Source: Agriotes lineatus (Eukaryota; Arthropoda; Insecta; Coleoptera; Elateridae). From it: a stretch of DNA of 64,000 nt. A program made the translations under genes and the position numbers. Under the pieces are notes generated by a model. It did not search any database and was not told the DNA's origin. It worked only from the letters and a program-made list of their open reading frames with translations. The stretch's first letter is position 1. Each line of letters begins with the position of its first letter. The stretch lies in NCBI GenBank assembly GCA_940337035.1, contig CALNHX010002707.1, forward strand, positions 1 to 64,000, given 5' to 3'. This document shows, one piece after another, positions 1 to 11,712 of this stretch.

Positions 1-799
1 TAAGCAATAAGTTGATGATTCTCGGGGGTGGCTAACACAATGGCGATGATCTCAACTCTATAGGACCCCCGCGAATATGCCTTCTGAGTGCTTAACTTTG
101 CACCTTTCCTTGCTTACTTATAAACAGTTACACATCATATTGTGTTTCCATATAATGAAGAATCCGTACAACAGACACCCAATCAAAGGCTGCAACTAAT
201 CTAAACAAGTTACAACGACATACAGCATCTTTGAATCGAAATTCCCAAGAAATCGCCTTTTTGGGTTACCCCGTTATGTCAAACTTCTCCACCCCCCCCC
301 CCTATCTACATTACTCTACTCTTCCGATGAACGGTCAAACGAAAAAATAAACTTAATGAAATGCTTCTACTACGCCATCGACAATATAGAAAAAACTAAT
401 TATTATATAAATTATTATAAAGAGTAGGTATCACTAACGTATTTATGAAAATATATATGTTACCTGTTATCTAACACTTTCTGTATAATACACTGAAATG
501 CTCCAAATTTCCACACAGACTTTAAAAGCTTTATAAAAAAGACACTTTTCGAACGAAGATCATAGAGTTTTCGAACTGAGCTCACTGTAAAATGAGACTG
601 AGCTGGACATTGAACAAAGAATATAGTTAAAAGAACCGGTGATCACTGTGGAAAATAACTCGACATGTATTTAGCGAATCTATGGACGAGGAACTAAGAT
701 AAGAGCCTTTAAAATCCCATAAAATTATTATCCCACTTAAGTTCCTTATACTTCAAAAATAACGCAAAATACGGTACTGTAGAGGCTCAAATAGCTTGT
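1..799. other. AT-rich stretch, nothing recognised
   Basis: No open frame of useful length and no recognised repeat. A run of about eleven C residues lies near 291-302. The rest is ordinary AT-rich intergenic sequence. Confidence 0.5.
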
Positions 800-1440
800 A
801 GCAAAATTGCTGCCAGCACTTCGTCGTTTTGCAAGAGTACAATCACAGAAATGAGCGTATCTTTTTTACTTTGGGTACTATTAAAAAATGATATTAAGGT
901 TAATGACAGCACTCGCCGGGGTGCTACTAGAACTCCCATTAGAACTACCGGCACTTTTAAAAAATTGCTTTCAGGACTTCGTCGTCTTGTAAAGATACTA
1001 ACACAAAAATAAACGTAATTTTTTTAGTTCGAGTCCTACCAAAAAAGTTATTAGAGTTATCGATATAACTCGTTGGGATGCATTAGAACTACCGAAACCG
1101 GAAAATTTAAAAAAGAAATTTTTTCCATTCATAGTGTTTTTTTTTTGAAAATCGTTATTTTTTGTTAGAGTTCTAGTGGCACCCCGACGAGTTCTATCAA
1201 AAAGTATTAAGACATTTTTCAATAAGTATGACCGAAAAAGAGTTATAGTAGTATTTGTCCGAAGAAAAAGTAAAGTTAGCACACCAAATTTTCGATCCAC
1301 ATTTTTTTCTCTTAAATACATAGAACTATTTTTAAAAATAGCAAGGAACTCTAGAACTCTTTGGGGTGCAACGGGAACTTTTGAAAAAAATAACATTTTT
1401 TGAAGTTGTGGTGCTAACTTCACAGGGGTGGACATACATG
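800..1440. repeat. Diverged tandem repeat, unit about 155 bp
   Basis: The block at about 805-957 (starting AAAATTGCTGCCAGCACTTC) is repeated in diverged form at about 958-1107 (starting AAAATTGCTTTCAGGACTTC). Both copies run through a TTCGTCG core, a poly-T stretch and an 'ACTCG..GGG.TGC' segment followed by TTAGAACT or TAGAACT. Further partial copies follow to about 1400, and the CACCCCGACGAGTT piece near 1181 is the same segment in reverse orientation. The open frames of 145 and 75 aa on opposite strands here are products of the repeat and are not called as genes. The repeat family is unknown. Confidence 0.6.
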
Positions 1441-1965
1441 TTTTAGAACTAGTGCCTTAAAGCATTTCCTAACGTTAGTGATAAATGGTATCTTTAATAT
1501 TTTTAACAAGTCGATTGGAGCGTTAATAAAAACTGAGCTAAAATGACTGGCAAAGGCATTAACTATGTCATCAGAGTTTTCAACCGACCTATTTTACCAG
1601 AAGTCGTAACATTATCTAACTCATTACATCTTTTGATCGATTTCAAGAAAGGCCAGAATAATCTGAGGTCTCCCTGTAAATTATTTTCTACATTATTTAC
1701 ACAATGGAGACACACATATCTGACTTCAACTTTTTTTGCTTCTAAATAATTAAAGATTTCGCACGTAATAGCTATTTATGTACAAAAGATGTAAGAAGGC
1801 GTATATCACCAGCGGTAAGGGACATAAACGCTAGTTTTGCACAAGGTGCATACAAAATTTTATGTAGAGACCGGAATATTCACAATTAAAACCAGATTCA
1901 TAATTCTTATACCTTTTGGAAACCTAAGATGTTATTGCTGGTCGAACTGACCGTAAAAACCGTAA
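1441..1965. other. Intergenic, nothing recognised
   Basis: AT-rich sequence between the tandem repeat and the Crypton-like element. A 68-codon plus-strand frame at 1543-1749 shows no recognisable motif. Confidence 0.4.
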
Positions 1966-2086
1966 AGTATTTTGTCGTCGACTAGCGTCACAATGCCATC
2001 TTTAATGTAGGGAAAATCATGCATAAACAATTACTTTATGGCACGAATGCCATAAAGTTGTCATAACAACAAAATAAACACAAAGA

Positions 2087-3275
2087 TCAATCAGATTTAT
2101 TTATATTGATATGAATACTACAATTGAAATTTCCTGATATTGTGATACCCGACATAGATGTATTAGCGGTAGAAAGAACACCATTACTCGTTGAAGACAC
2201 ATTGCTAATCTGTCCACTAGCAGCTCCAAGGGTTCGGGCAATCTTGTTTTTATTTTCTCGCGAATCTGCAATATATCCCTCAGCAACTGCATCACTCTTC
2301 CAATCTCCATGTCTTTTGAGGGTTCTAATATCAGCACCGCTATCTGCTAAAATCGTAGCGGATGTTCTCCGAAAGGAGTGACCCGTATACTCAGTAGCAT
2401 TCGAAATTTTCAGATACGTGGCGATCTTTCGAGGAATCTGGCCAAATGTGTTAATGCCAACCGGATTGCATGTACATCTTCCGCAATTATAGAATAAAAA
2501 GAACTTCTCAATTTTCACATGTTTTGGTCTTAAAATAATGTACTTTTTAATAAGATCAGTATAATTCACTGCGCCATCATCATTCAAAATTGTAAATATC
2601 CTTGTCCTGTGAGTTTTTGTGTCCCTGATATAAACAACCAGCACAGAGCCTTCCTCCTTGACATCACCAACGCATAAATTATGAAACTCTGCACGTCGAC
2701 AAGCCCCAAACAAACCAAAAATTGCAACCACCTATAAATAACATTAGTATGACAGAAACTATAATAAACTTTGACATTTAAAAAAACAAATCGTACCTTC
2801 ATAAGCAAGTACTTGTCATTTGGCGCATTTACAAAAAAATGTATTAATTGTTCCTTTGAAAACACTGCAGACTTCTCTGGTGCATAACCAACCGAGTAGT
2901 TCTTCAGGAAGGCAGTAAGTTTAGGAAAATTACTAATGTCAATATTGTCCTTTATTCGTAACATGCATTTCAACTTCGAGAACAGACACCATAACGATGA
3001 AGACTTGTAAATCTTCGACTAAAAATAAGGTACGATGAATTGGTAGCTAATATATCTAACTCAAAATGCAAATAATTTACCTGATCTAAAAAATACGCAA
3101 GCACAACCTTTTCTGTAACTATCTCCGTATTTTTGGCTCTTAGCCATTGCCAAAACTTGTCATACTCTTTCTTATAAATCTCTTCCGACTTTTTAGGAAT
3201 CAGACTCAGCTCAGCTTCTGCAGCTTTTTTAAGAATTTCATCACTTATTAATAAAGGCTCGTGACAATCATTCAT
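2087..3275 (-). CDS. Tyrosine recombinase, Crypton type, three exons
   Basis: Predicted DNA strand-exchange enzyme that would move the element, nuclear in action. Joining exon 1 (3275-3081), exon 2 (3018-2797) and exon 3 (2731-2087) gives one uninterrupted 353-residue frame. Both introns are phase 0, 62 and 65 bp long, with GT donors and TTTTTAG or TTTATAG acceptors. The start is the first ATG in the exon 1 frame. The C-terminal half holds the catalytic set of the family: Arg in GACRRAEF, Lys in RDTKTH, His-x-x-Arg in GHSFRRTSAT, His in KRHGDW, and a candidate nucleophile Tyr in AEGYIADS. The N-terminal half looks like the helical DNA-binding (SAM-like) domain of phage-integrase relatives. 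The tail after the Tyr is rich in S, T, N and I, as in some animal Crypton proteins. No stop or frameshift is seen, so it may be active or domesticated. I am sure of the recombinase fold and fairly sure of the splicing. Confidence 0.82.
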
Positions 3276-3429
3276 TTTGGCCGAAAATGTGTTCGCTAAA
3301 CAAAAATTGTTACCATAAGCATAAACAATAGCTTAGCAACCACATTATCATAGCAACAACTACGTCATAGTTTTGTATACATGAACTGCTTTTAAAAAAT
3401 AGCAGAAATTAATTTCCTTCGAAATTATT

Positions 3430-3596
3430 ATGTTAGTCGACGACAAAATAGTATATGAAACTCGTTTATAATAGAGGATTATGGTATTCGTGAAATTAGC
3501 GCATTCGCTTCGCTCATGCGCTAAAATGCACTCATACCATAATCCTCTGAATTATAAACTAATTTCATAATGTACTATTATTTGTCAGTGATCTAT
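3430..3596. repeat. Large imperfect palindrome next to recombinase gene
   Basis: The left arm (about 3430-3487) reads GAGGATTATGGTAT at its inner end. The right arm (about 3534-3596) starts ATACCATAATCCTC and continues as a near-exact reverse complement, with a few small gaps. Inside lies a second hairpin, TAGCGCAT...ATGCGCTA, with CGCTTCG between the stems. As single-stranded DNA or RNA it would fold into a long cruciform or stem-loop. It could be a recombination site of the element or a separate foldback insertion. Confidence 0.65.
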
Positions 3597-3716
3597 AATT
3601 TGTTGCTTATAAATGGTGTTTATATAAGAACGCAATTCTTTATTTTAAAATAAAACGCAAGTTTTTTTGAGGGATTGCTGATATTTTTATTGAATTTTAA
3701 AGTAGACATGCTCCGA

Positions 3717-4350
3717 TTAGTTATGGAATAAAATATATTTCAAATGGGTCTCGCGACGCTGGACACAGACCCTTGTTCTTTCAATGAAATTATATATGAC
3801 GCTTTGGATATCTATGTTGCGATCAGGAATTGTTCGAGGGTTATTCGCATAGACCTGAGATTTCAAAAAACCCCAAAGGAAGAAGTCGTATGGCATCAAA
3901 TCGCACGATGTTGTTGGCCAACCTTGGCGATTGCGAAGACAATGCGGTCCAAACATCGTTTTCCTAATAAATCACTTATTTCATGCGCAGTGTGACAAGT
4001 TGCGCTGTCCTTCTGAAACCACACGTCCAGGTCCATACTTTCCACTTGAGGCCATGAGAACTCCGTTATCACGTGTAGTGACGTTCGCAGATTTTCAGAG
4101 ACACTCGCATTCACAGTTGCAATGCAGTTGCAGACCAGCTGAAACGACAACGCACAGGAGATTTACGGTCTACAATTGATCCAATTTTCTCCAATTTCTT
4201 AATCAATCTTTGAACAGGGGACAGATTTTATGCACTTTTACGACTAAAAATTCCACGAACTTTGCAAACGGTTTCAGCGTAACTTTCCCTATCTTTATAA
4301 TCGATTTTCACAATGATAAGGCGTTGTTCTTTTGTGTAGCCCTCCTTAAC
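3717..4350 (-). pseudogene. Mariner-superfamily transposase remnant
   Basis: Broken pieces in family order on the minus strand. An N-terminal helix-turn-helix portion at about 4330-4170 (KEQRLIIVKIDYKDRESYAE, then an in-frame TAA, then QRLIKKLEKIGSIVD). A catalytic portion at about 4080-3970 (DVWFQKDSATCHTAHE, with the second catalytic Asp). The C-terminal signature at about 3910-3720 (CDLMPYDFFLWGFLKSQVY, ending near HLKYILFHN and a stop). These match the insect mariner-like transposases whose last acidic site lies in a CDLTPLDFFLWG-type motif. Frameshifts and stops separate the pieces, so it is dead. No terminal inverted repeats were identified. Confidence 0.75.
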
Positions 4351-7010
4351 TAAAAATCGGAACAATCATAGATGACAATAGTCAAGTTTTTAGGGATGCA
4401 ACCTTTACAGAACAAAAATCGTGCGAAATCTAAAAATTGCACTCTTATTGAAACACCCGTTATCTATGGTACGAGGTATATAAAACAGTCCATAAATCAT
4501 GCCTTTTTCAGATCTATAAAACAAAAGTAAGCTGGTGCGATAAATTCTAGAGATGTCTCCACTACTTGTACGATTATAAATATGGCATCTACACAAGACC
4601 TCCTACTTCGGAATCCTTGGTGTTCTTCCGCCAATACTATAAAATTATCAATCTGATTACTTTGTTGTTATTTTCAGCAATATATTGAATAAATTGATAC
4701 CTCTATAGTACTCAGGATTTTTGTCTTATTTTTAAATATTGTAATTACAACATTCGTTCACCGTTCATTGGGTACCTTTTCTTCTGAATAACTTTTTCAG
4801 TAATTCATTTCCCTATTTTAATAGCACATGCACACATTACCCTAACAAACAAGTATTTAAATATAAAAGCATCAGCAACTCACTCAAGCCCGGTACTCTA
4901 CACTAAATTTAACCTTAGAACTTGCTGCAAACAAAAACAAAATATAAAGATTGAAATTTTCAAACTAGACGTAATAGTGCCACTTCTACGGGTACGACAC
5001 TGCTTGGTGCTGAGATGGCGACGCTGCTGTTTGTTTTTGAATTAGAGAAACTTACGCTAATCCTTAATGTTTTATTACTTAAATACAGGCTAATTCATTT
5101 ATCGAATATAATACTTGACACCGCCGGTTGGCAGATAAAATACCGACATTTTTTTACGACTCTCTATTATTTTTAAATAACACACAAAATACCGTCTGGA
5201 GTGGAATACCAGAATTGAGCTTTTATTGCAATATGGGCTTCTATTTCAGCTAGTGAATATCTTTCTTTCTTTTAATAAGCATAACATTAGCGAGTACGTT
5301 TTCAATTTTTAATTTGATGTTATGATCAATTTTCGCCAATAAATTAATTCTTTGCACTTTGTATGTCGTGTGAAAATTACACTTCATGTATCATGTGGGG
5401 CTTGCTATTCATAACAATATACACTGAAACCTCTTATGGTGAATCGAAAACAGTCCGTTGTTATTGAGAGGTGTCCATTAAGAGAGATTTCACTATATTA
5501 CATTTCGAAGCCAAACCTCTTACGTTTTAATAACAAACATTTGAATTGTTTTATTACTAATGTGCATCTGTAAAGTCAGCGCTGATTATGAATTAATACC
5601 ATAAGTCAGCTGTTTTCAGTTTTTCTCATGATAACTTCACCATTCTTGGCTCACAAAAATTTTATATCGTGCAATTTCTTATACTCACAGCACTTCATAC
5701 CGTTAATAGAAAACGTGTAGGTATTAAGTACTTCGACTTAGTGTTTTCTAAATTTAATAACGGATGTTTCTAATTAATGTCATCGAAAACTATGTATCCC
5801 GCAGAAGTTTGCTGTGACATTGGGCAGAATTTGTCAAAATATTCTTGGTATACCTACTGTGTGCCTCTCCCCTCTCTCTCTATTTATTAGCCACTGCCTG
5901 CCATTCCATGCCATAAACTCGCAAACGCCATCAAGCTACTCCAGAAAAAGCGAAACCAAAGAAAACTAAAGACCGAGCTCAATGGGTGGCTGCCATAAAG
6001 CTGGAGCTCGATTTTTTACACGCTGTTATTGGCGATTAACGTCCAGCGAATTTTCTAGCGTTATAATTCGGCGCACGTTCCTCTCTTAGGTCTTCTGCGA
6101 ACCGGGCCGCGATCGTATTTCTCCTAAAAAATCTGTCACCGAAGTGTCTGATTACGGAATCCCGTCACGAGTGTGGTCTAGCACCTGGTACACATGTATT
6201 AGAGTTTTTGTACCAAATAGCGGCGTCTTGTTCGAAGGCTGTCAATTTATCGGTGAAATATTGCGGAGATCAAAGGATGAGCCTCTATGATGCCTTGGCA
6301 TCTCAATGTCAGACGGGAAGTCGCGTGCAAAAAGCCGAAATGTTGCCGTTTGAATACAAACTAATTTTATTCGCTAAATTTGCTTTGATTCCTGTTAAGT
6401 AAAGTAAATAATCGTGTAAGCGCTTGTAAGTTGCGTCATGGCGATTATTTTTAGCGTGTTTTGGTGCCGATTTAACCTTTCGTTTTTTAAAGTGCATGCA
6501 CTTGCACTTTTTTATGTTTCTATATGAATAAAAGCTTAAAAGTCACAAGCTTACTTTCTTTGGCTTAGCTAAAATAAAACGATAAACTAATAACTAATAT
6601 AGTTAACCCTCAACGGGTATCGTGAGGTGTTCTGAGGCCTCAAATTATTTTCAATAGTTACAAGTAACACTCGTATATATTTATTAATTTACAGTATGTG
6701 TTATACATAAACATATATTAAAATAAAAAAACAAATATGTTTTCTAGGGAAAAAAAATTAAACTTGAATTATCTTTAAGTTTTACCAAAATCTTCACAAA
6801 TTTACAACTCCTGTTAGAAAATAAAATAAAATATACTTTTACCAAATAAAACGTGCATATTCATTACAGTCCTGTTTTGGAGATTCCGTCCCTATTTCTG
6901 CAGCAAAATAGACAACTTATTTTTCAATAGAAATAATCCAACGAGCATCTTTGGTCTTATGAAAATGTAGTCTATATTTGTAACGATTGGCAATTCAACG
7001 TTTCTGTGTA
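4351..7010. other. AT-rich intergenic block
   Basis: No convincing coding frame. Frames of 62-64 codons near 4405-4596 and 6208-6497 carry no recognisable motif. A pyrimidine-rich CTCTCCCCTCTCTCTC run lies near 5865-5882. A moderately GC-rich patch at about 5930-6190 could be exonic or regulatory, but nothing supports a specific call. A pogo-like inverted repeat at 5423-5500 is listed separately. Confidence 0.4.
5423..5500. repeat. Short inverted repeat, pogo/Tigger-like ends
   Basis: TGAAACCTCTTA near the left and TAAGAGAGATTTCA near the right are imperfect reverse complements about 75 bp apart. They resemble the CAGTGAAACCTCTC-type ends of pogo/Tigger DNA transposons. This may be a tiny deletion derivative or a remnant of one end. 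No transposase fragment is visible nearby. Confidence 0.3.
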
Positions 7011-7016
7011 ATATTA

Positions 7017-7437
7017 TTATTATTACTATGCAGTAAAATCATTTTAATACCGCCATAACTATAGCATTTATAATTTTAAAAAATCATAATAATAATAATA
7101 ATAGATCCCACTCAGATATTAGGATTTACCAGTCTAAAACTGAGAATTTAAGTTTAAATGATAATAATAATAGTAGCAATCATCCTGAAAACAGCAACAA
7201 TAGCCAGGCAATTTCTACAGCAGCAATATAAGAACATGTGACTTGGTAGATCCCCGTTTCATACGACCAAGAAATGTAGAAAAAAAATAACAGAATTATA
7301 ATGATTTCAGTAATAATAATAATTGTAACCATTTAATTAATTAAATGTTATAACACAACCATCCCATGCCTTTGACTACAGCATCAGCTATAATGCTGAG
7401 ATAAAAGGAAAGCAAAATAATAATAATAATAATAATA
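7017..7437. repeat. AAT/ATT microsatellite cluster
   Basis: Short runs of the AAT/ATT triplet at about 7013-7025, 7087-7103, 7151-7163 and 7416-7437, with AT-rich spacers. These are simple slippage repeats. The 82-codon minus-strand frame at 7341-7589, which reads an isoleucine run through them, is not taken as a gene. Confidence 0.8.
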
Positions 7438-7639
7438 GCATTGTAACTGATATCACCATCTTTCACAATAAAACCACCTTTTTCCGAATTTTCTACTATC
7501 ATCTTCAGTATTATCACCAAAGTTAGTAGCACGCCGTACAAGTTTAATTTTGCAACATAACTCGTATAGTGGCGTTGTTGGACACCCAACGGTACTTTAG
7601 CGATGACAGTAAAAAAATCAAAAAACTTTTTACATTGAC

Positions 7640-9345
7640 ATGTGAACCTTCCTATTGAAGATGTAAATAAAACAATTTTAAGAGCAATTCAAAACGCACA
7701 ACGAAAACACTGTTCAAAACATACAGACAAAGACGAGAAACTTACTGTAAATGCCAAGTAGCTTATGAGCCCAAGACGGGAGATGCTACAAAAACACTCA
7801 AAGCATATAGACATTGAATAAGAACATAACAAAAGATATTAGGACAGTTGGCAGAACAATAAATGGATAACTAGTTGAATAGAAGAAAATATAAACATGA
7901 AATTACTCCGAAATAAATTCAGCATATGAAAGGAACTAATCACCAAATTAAAAGATACAGATAAGCATGTAATAACTAACATCAGATCAATTTTGAAGAT
8001 TGTGGAGAATTTCTATATAGCAATAGGGTTGAGCAGATGGCATCGGAAAATATAAAACCATAAATAATAAACCAATGATCGGAAAACTGCCTGTGGTAAC
8101 AACAGACGTTTTGAAATCACTATCGGAAATGAAAAATAACAAAACGCCAAGCGAGGATAACATTGCCATAAAAGCTATTAAAGAAAGAGGAGAAGAACTG
8201 GTTAATGCCATAATCAAACTAATTAACAAATGTATAGAGAAAGCAACAACACTCAATGTGAATAATGCAATACTTATGCTAACTCGACTTCCATCAGCCA
8301 AGAGAAGAAGCTGGTTTTCGATTTGGCTATAAAACAAACGACGATTTGCAGGAAAGTGTGTTGAATATAATAAACCTTATGAAAAGGCGTTTAGTTCCAT
8401 AAGCCACGAGGAACTGTTTAATGCCCTTGAGGACTGCCGCAAGAACCATCAGTACTCCATCATACTATAGCACATTTATAAACATGCAACGGCGAACGTA
8501 AGACTTGGCGAGGAAACAAATCTGTTTATAAAATCGAAAGAGTTGTTCGTCAGGGAGATACTATTTCGCCTAAACTCTTCACGATCCTTTTATAACATAT
8601 CTATAAGAAAAACAAACTAACAATATGGGCATAAATATAAATGGACAAAGACTGAACTACTTACGTTTTGCTGATGACACTGTGCTGATCTCGGATCGAT
8701 TAATGCTTTGCCTCAAGTCGGGCTTAGAATCAATGTCACCAAGACACAATTTATCATAGATCTGATTCCACGCTGCAGTCTCTCTGTAGAAAAAAAAAGA
8801 ATATAAATATCTAGGCCATGATATAAGAATTAGTCGTAAAAATCAAACCTGTGAGTTGGAAAGAAAAATAGGACTGACCTGGGCTGATTTCGGAGGGCTG
8901 AGATACGTTTTTGAAGCAGACAATGTGCCTCAAACGTAAGGTGTTCCATCAATTTGTCCTCCCAGTTTTGACGTATAGTTCAGAGACACTAACTTTAACT
9001 CAGAAATCCATTTGGAAAATAAGATGCTGCGTTTGACTTTAAAAGATCACGTTCCAAACAGACGTACGTCGAAGGACACGATTGGCGGACGTAATTGAAA
9101 GAGCAACGTGCTTAAAATGGAAGAATGTCGGACGATCCATGAACCACGACAATATTGAAGTGGCGACCAAGGCAGAAGGCCTTTAGAAGTAGGGAAAGAC
9201 CTTCATCCCGGTAGACAGATGGTAAAGAGGATCACTATCAACTGGATACCAGACGCTCAAAAGAGATCAAATTGGAATAAGTTGGGATATCTGAAAGATA
9301 CGTTGTTTTTTATAGTAGGCCGTGATTGTTTAACAGGAAAATAAA
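7640..9345 (+). pseudogene. RTE-type LINE reverse transcriptase, decayed
   Basis: Remains of a non-LTR retrotransposon, readable only across several frames. In order: EVLKSLSEMKNNKTPSEDNI-like region near 8100-8160; EEAGFRFG-like fingers motif near 8305-8325; YEKAF near 8380; VRQGDTISPKLFTI near 8545-8590; GININGQRLNYLRFADDTVL near 8628-8690 with the FADD catalytic motif still present; GLRINVTKTQFI near 8720-8755; KEYKYLGHDI near 8800-8825; and the tail region VFHQFVLPVLTYSSETLTLT near 8940-9000. These motifs are typical of the RTE clade found in many insects. In-frame TAA/TAG codons and shifts are many, so this is dead. It may start as far up as about 7640, where a lysine-rich linker-like sequence begins. 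Confidence 0.78.
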
Positions 9346-9582
9346 TAAAATATTGTCACACATCGCGGTCAGTTATTAAAATAAGTGTAGCAAACCTTAT
9401 ATCAGTGAGAAGAGAAAGCTTGTCGTAATGGTGCCTCAGCGCCATAGCCAGACCCATCCTTGATGTGGACATTTCAAATAAGAAAGTTCGGATCAAGATC
9501 TTAAAAATTATTAAAATAAATGGAAATATAACATGATAATAAAAAAAAAATTCTTATTATTGTTTTTGTCAGGGTAATACTA

Positions 9583-9819
9583 AAATTTGTAATCCTGATA
9601 ATTGAATTCATTAGGTATCCATTATTATTTGTAAGCTCTTGTGGTGTGCTCAGAATGCAATTAAGGAAACAAACCATTAATGTATACTGAGTATTATGAT
9701 GCAGGAGTTTTGCGCATAATTTGTTATTACTATTAATCACCGTAGTTAACCAAATATGTAAATCCTGATAATTGGAATCATTAGGTACCCATTATTATTA
9801 GCAAGCTCTTGTGTGCTTA
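9583..9819. repeat. Direct repeat pair of about 68 bp
   Basis: The sequence around AATCCTGATAATTGAATTCA (from about 9583 to 9651) recurs at about 9752-9819 as AATCCTGATAATTGGAATCA. Both go on through CATTAGGTAnCCATTATTATT and AAGCTCTTGTG. About 100 bp separates the copies. It could be two copies of an element end or a local duplication. Confidence 0.7.
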
Positions 9820-11603
9820 AAAAGACTTTGAAAACCGAACAATTATTGAGTATTTCTCATAACTTTTTAATAGACTACATACATGCACTTCATTTCATTT
9901 TATTTTTTATTTTGTAGCTGGAGCATATACGTTCAGTTTTGTTAATTTTGTATAGTGCCTGTTAATAAATTCCCTTTTCAACATTATTTAATTTCTTGTA
10001 TCATTTATTTATTACTCAGTATAATGATTAAAGGTATCAAAAATTCTTGATGGATTGAAAGTTAAATTGTATTTCGATATTTCGATAATTCTCTTACAAG
10101 AAAAAAATAAAGAAAATTATGTCTTTTATAATATTAATAACAATTATTTTGATATTAAAGTGCACTGTGTAATGTAGCATGCTGTGAGAATGCTTAATTA
10201 TTTTCAATTAATATCAAGATATCAAAAGGGTATCATGTGATAACAAGTGTAAGAGAATAGCGGGTGGCAGTAAATATTAGCAACCAAGAGGTTGTTTACA
10301 AGAGTTGAAAAGTTTCTATAATTTAAAGAATCTCAGTCAAAATATTCACATTAAAGGTCTAATAATACCTTTAATTGTAAGGATATAATTCAAATTTGAT
10401 ACGTGTTAGTAAGAATAGCCTTCTGCATGATCAAATACTGACCAAGGGGTCAATATTATTCTTCACATAGTGAGTTGGAGATTTATAGAAGCCATTTCAA
10501 GTGGTCATTGGTGTACAAGCCATCAGTTTAGTGAGTGTTTGTGTGTGGCATGCTGCAATACCGTTTTAAGAAAATCATCTCCAAGTAGGTGTTTGACGAC
10601 TTCGATCAGTGTGAAACTGATATTAGAACCACATCGCAAGTACGAGTTCGGCTGTTGAAGGTTAGTGTATTATAGTAACAGTTTGGATACGGCAAATTTA
10701 GAATTTAAAACTTGTATTTAGATTTAGAGAATCTTAGAATATTAAATTTTCTAAATTAATATTGTGATTTGAGTACTCGACGGTTTCGATCTTTATAATT
10801 AGAAATTTATCATTTTGGTCTAGTTATTTTAAAAAAAGTATGTAACCTCATTTACTGGAACTTTCATTTAATTAAATAATTTTGACAACTTTAATCTGAC
10901 TATTAATTTGTAATGTCAATTCAAACGTTTAATACACTATAACAGTTAATTAGATTCAAACTCAAGTACTAAGAGCGTGATTTAAATAATCAAATTGATA
11001 TTTATTTGGTCATTCAAAGTACAATTCATTAATACTGTTTATATTTGACATTAACTCATTCAGCTGGGAAGTAAAGAGAGTCTCAATTGCTAAATAAGCT
11101 GGCTAGCCGAGGTATATTTAAACATGACATAATTTCAAAGTCAATTATGAAAGTATGAGATATGTCAATATATGATTCAGTTGAAAGCAACAAGGTAAGT
11201 GAGAATTATATATATTATTATTGATATTACTTCTGTGAATTAAGCAAACAGGGTAGATATCACTAGTTTTTATTATACATAAAAAACTCCTACAAAAGGG
11301 GATGTGTAATAACTGTTAAGGAGATAATGTGGAAAAACTAGTTTACAGCGATTTTTTTTTCATAATGACGACGCGATCCACAGCTAGAAAAGTTATAAAA
11401 CTTAGTACTCTTATTAAGACCTCAAAGTGCTAAATATATACAAACATGAAATTACTTCTTTTGCAGGGCAAGCCGCTTTTTTGTACCCTGCTACTGGATT
11501 GTAATGCATATATCAAACTTTGCAATGGCCCGTATCTGGCTCAAAAAATGTGGCCCCATAACATAAGAATCCCATTTCACTTTCAGTCCATTAAAAAAAA
11601 TTC
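9820..11603. other. AT-rich intergenic block
   Basis: No supported gene. Frames are short and lack motifs (for example 62 codons at 10470-10658). Nothing recognised apart from scattered AT-rich runs. Confidence 0.4.
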
Positions 11604-11710
11604 CGGCGCCGAAACGCCTGCCTCCCAAACGCACGGCGTCCAAACACCTGGCGCCCTAACGCCTGGCGCCGAAACGCCGTCGCTCAATCGCCGGGGCCCA
11701 AACGTCCAGT
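11604..11710. repeat. GC-rich minisatellite, GGCGCC..AAACGCC unit
   Basis: About seven degenerate units of 14-16 bp built on GGCGCCnAAACGCC stand out in AT-rich surroundings (CGGCGCCGAAACGCC, GGCGCCCTAACGCC, GGCGCCGAAACGCC and weaker forms). In one plus-strand frame they read as a degenerate (T/A)-P-G-A-E repeat within an 88-codon frame at 11446-11712, which is probably not a gene. Confidence 0.65.
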
Positions 11711-11712
11711 GA

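Larger units (their letters stand above)
1966..3596 (-). mobile_element. Crypton-like tyrosine-recombinase element
   Basis: One gene, a tyrosine recombinase on the minus strand, fills the element. A roughly 18-base sequence (TATTTTGTCGTCGACTA) at about 1968-1984 recurs inverted at about 3434-3450, just outside the gene on the other side, so the recombinase is bracketed by short inverted repeats. The right copy runs into a large palindrome (3430-3596). A small hairpin with ACTTTATGGC/GCCATAAAGT arms sits at 2033-2058, just beyond the gene's 3' end. Cryptons move by tyrosine recombinase and usually lack long terminal inverted repeats, so the true ends are uncertain; the limits given are the outer edges of the repeated sequence. 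Confidence 0.5.

Noticed and set aside
998..1435. 145-codon minus-strand frame
   Set aside because: It lies over the diverged tandem repeat, with poly-Lys and poly-Phe stretches from A/T runs and no domain.
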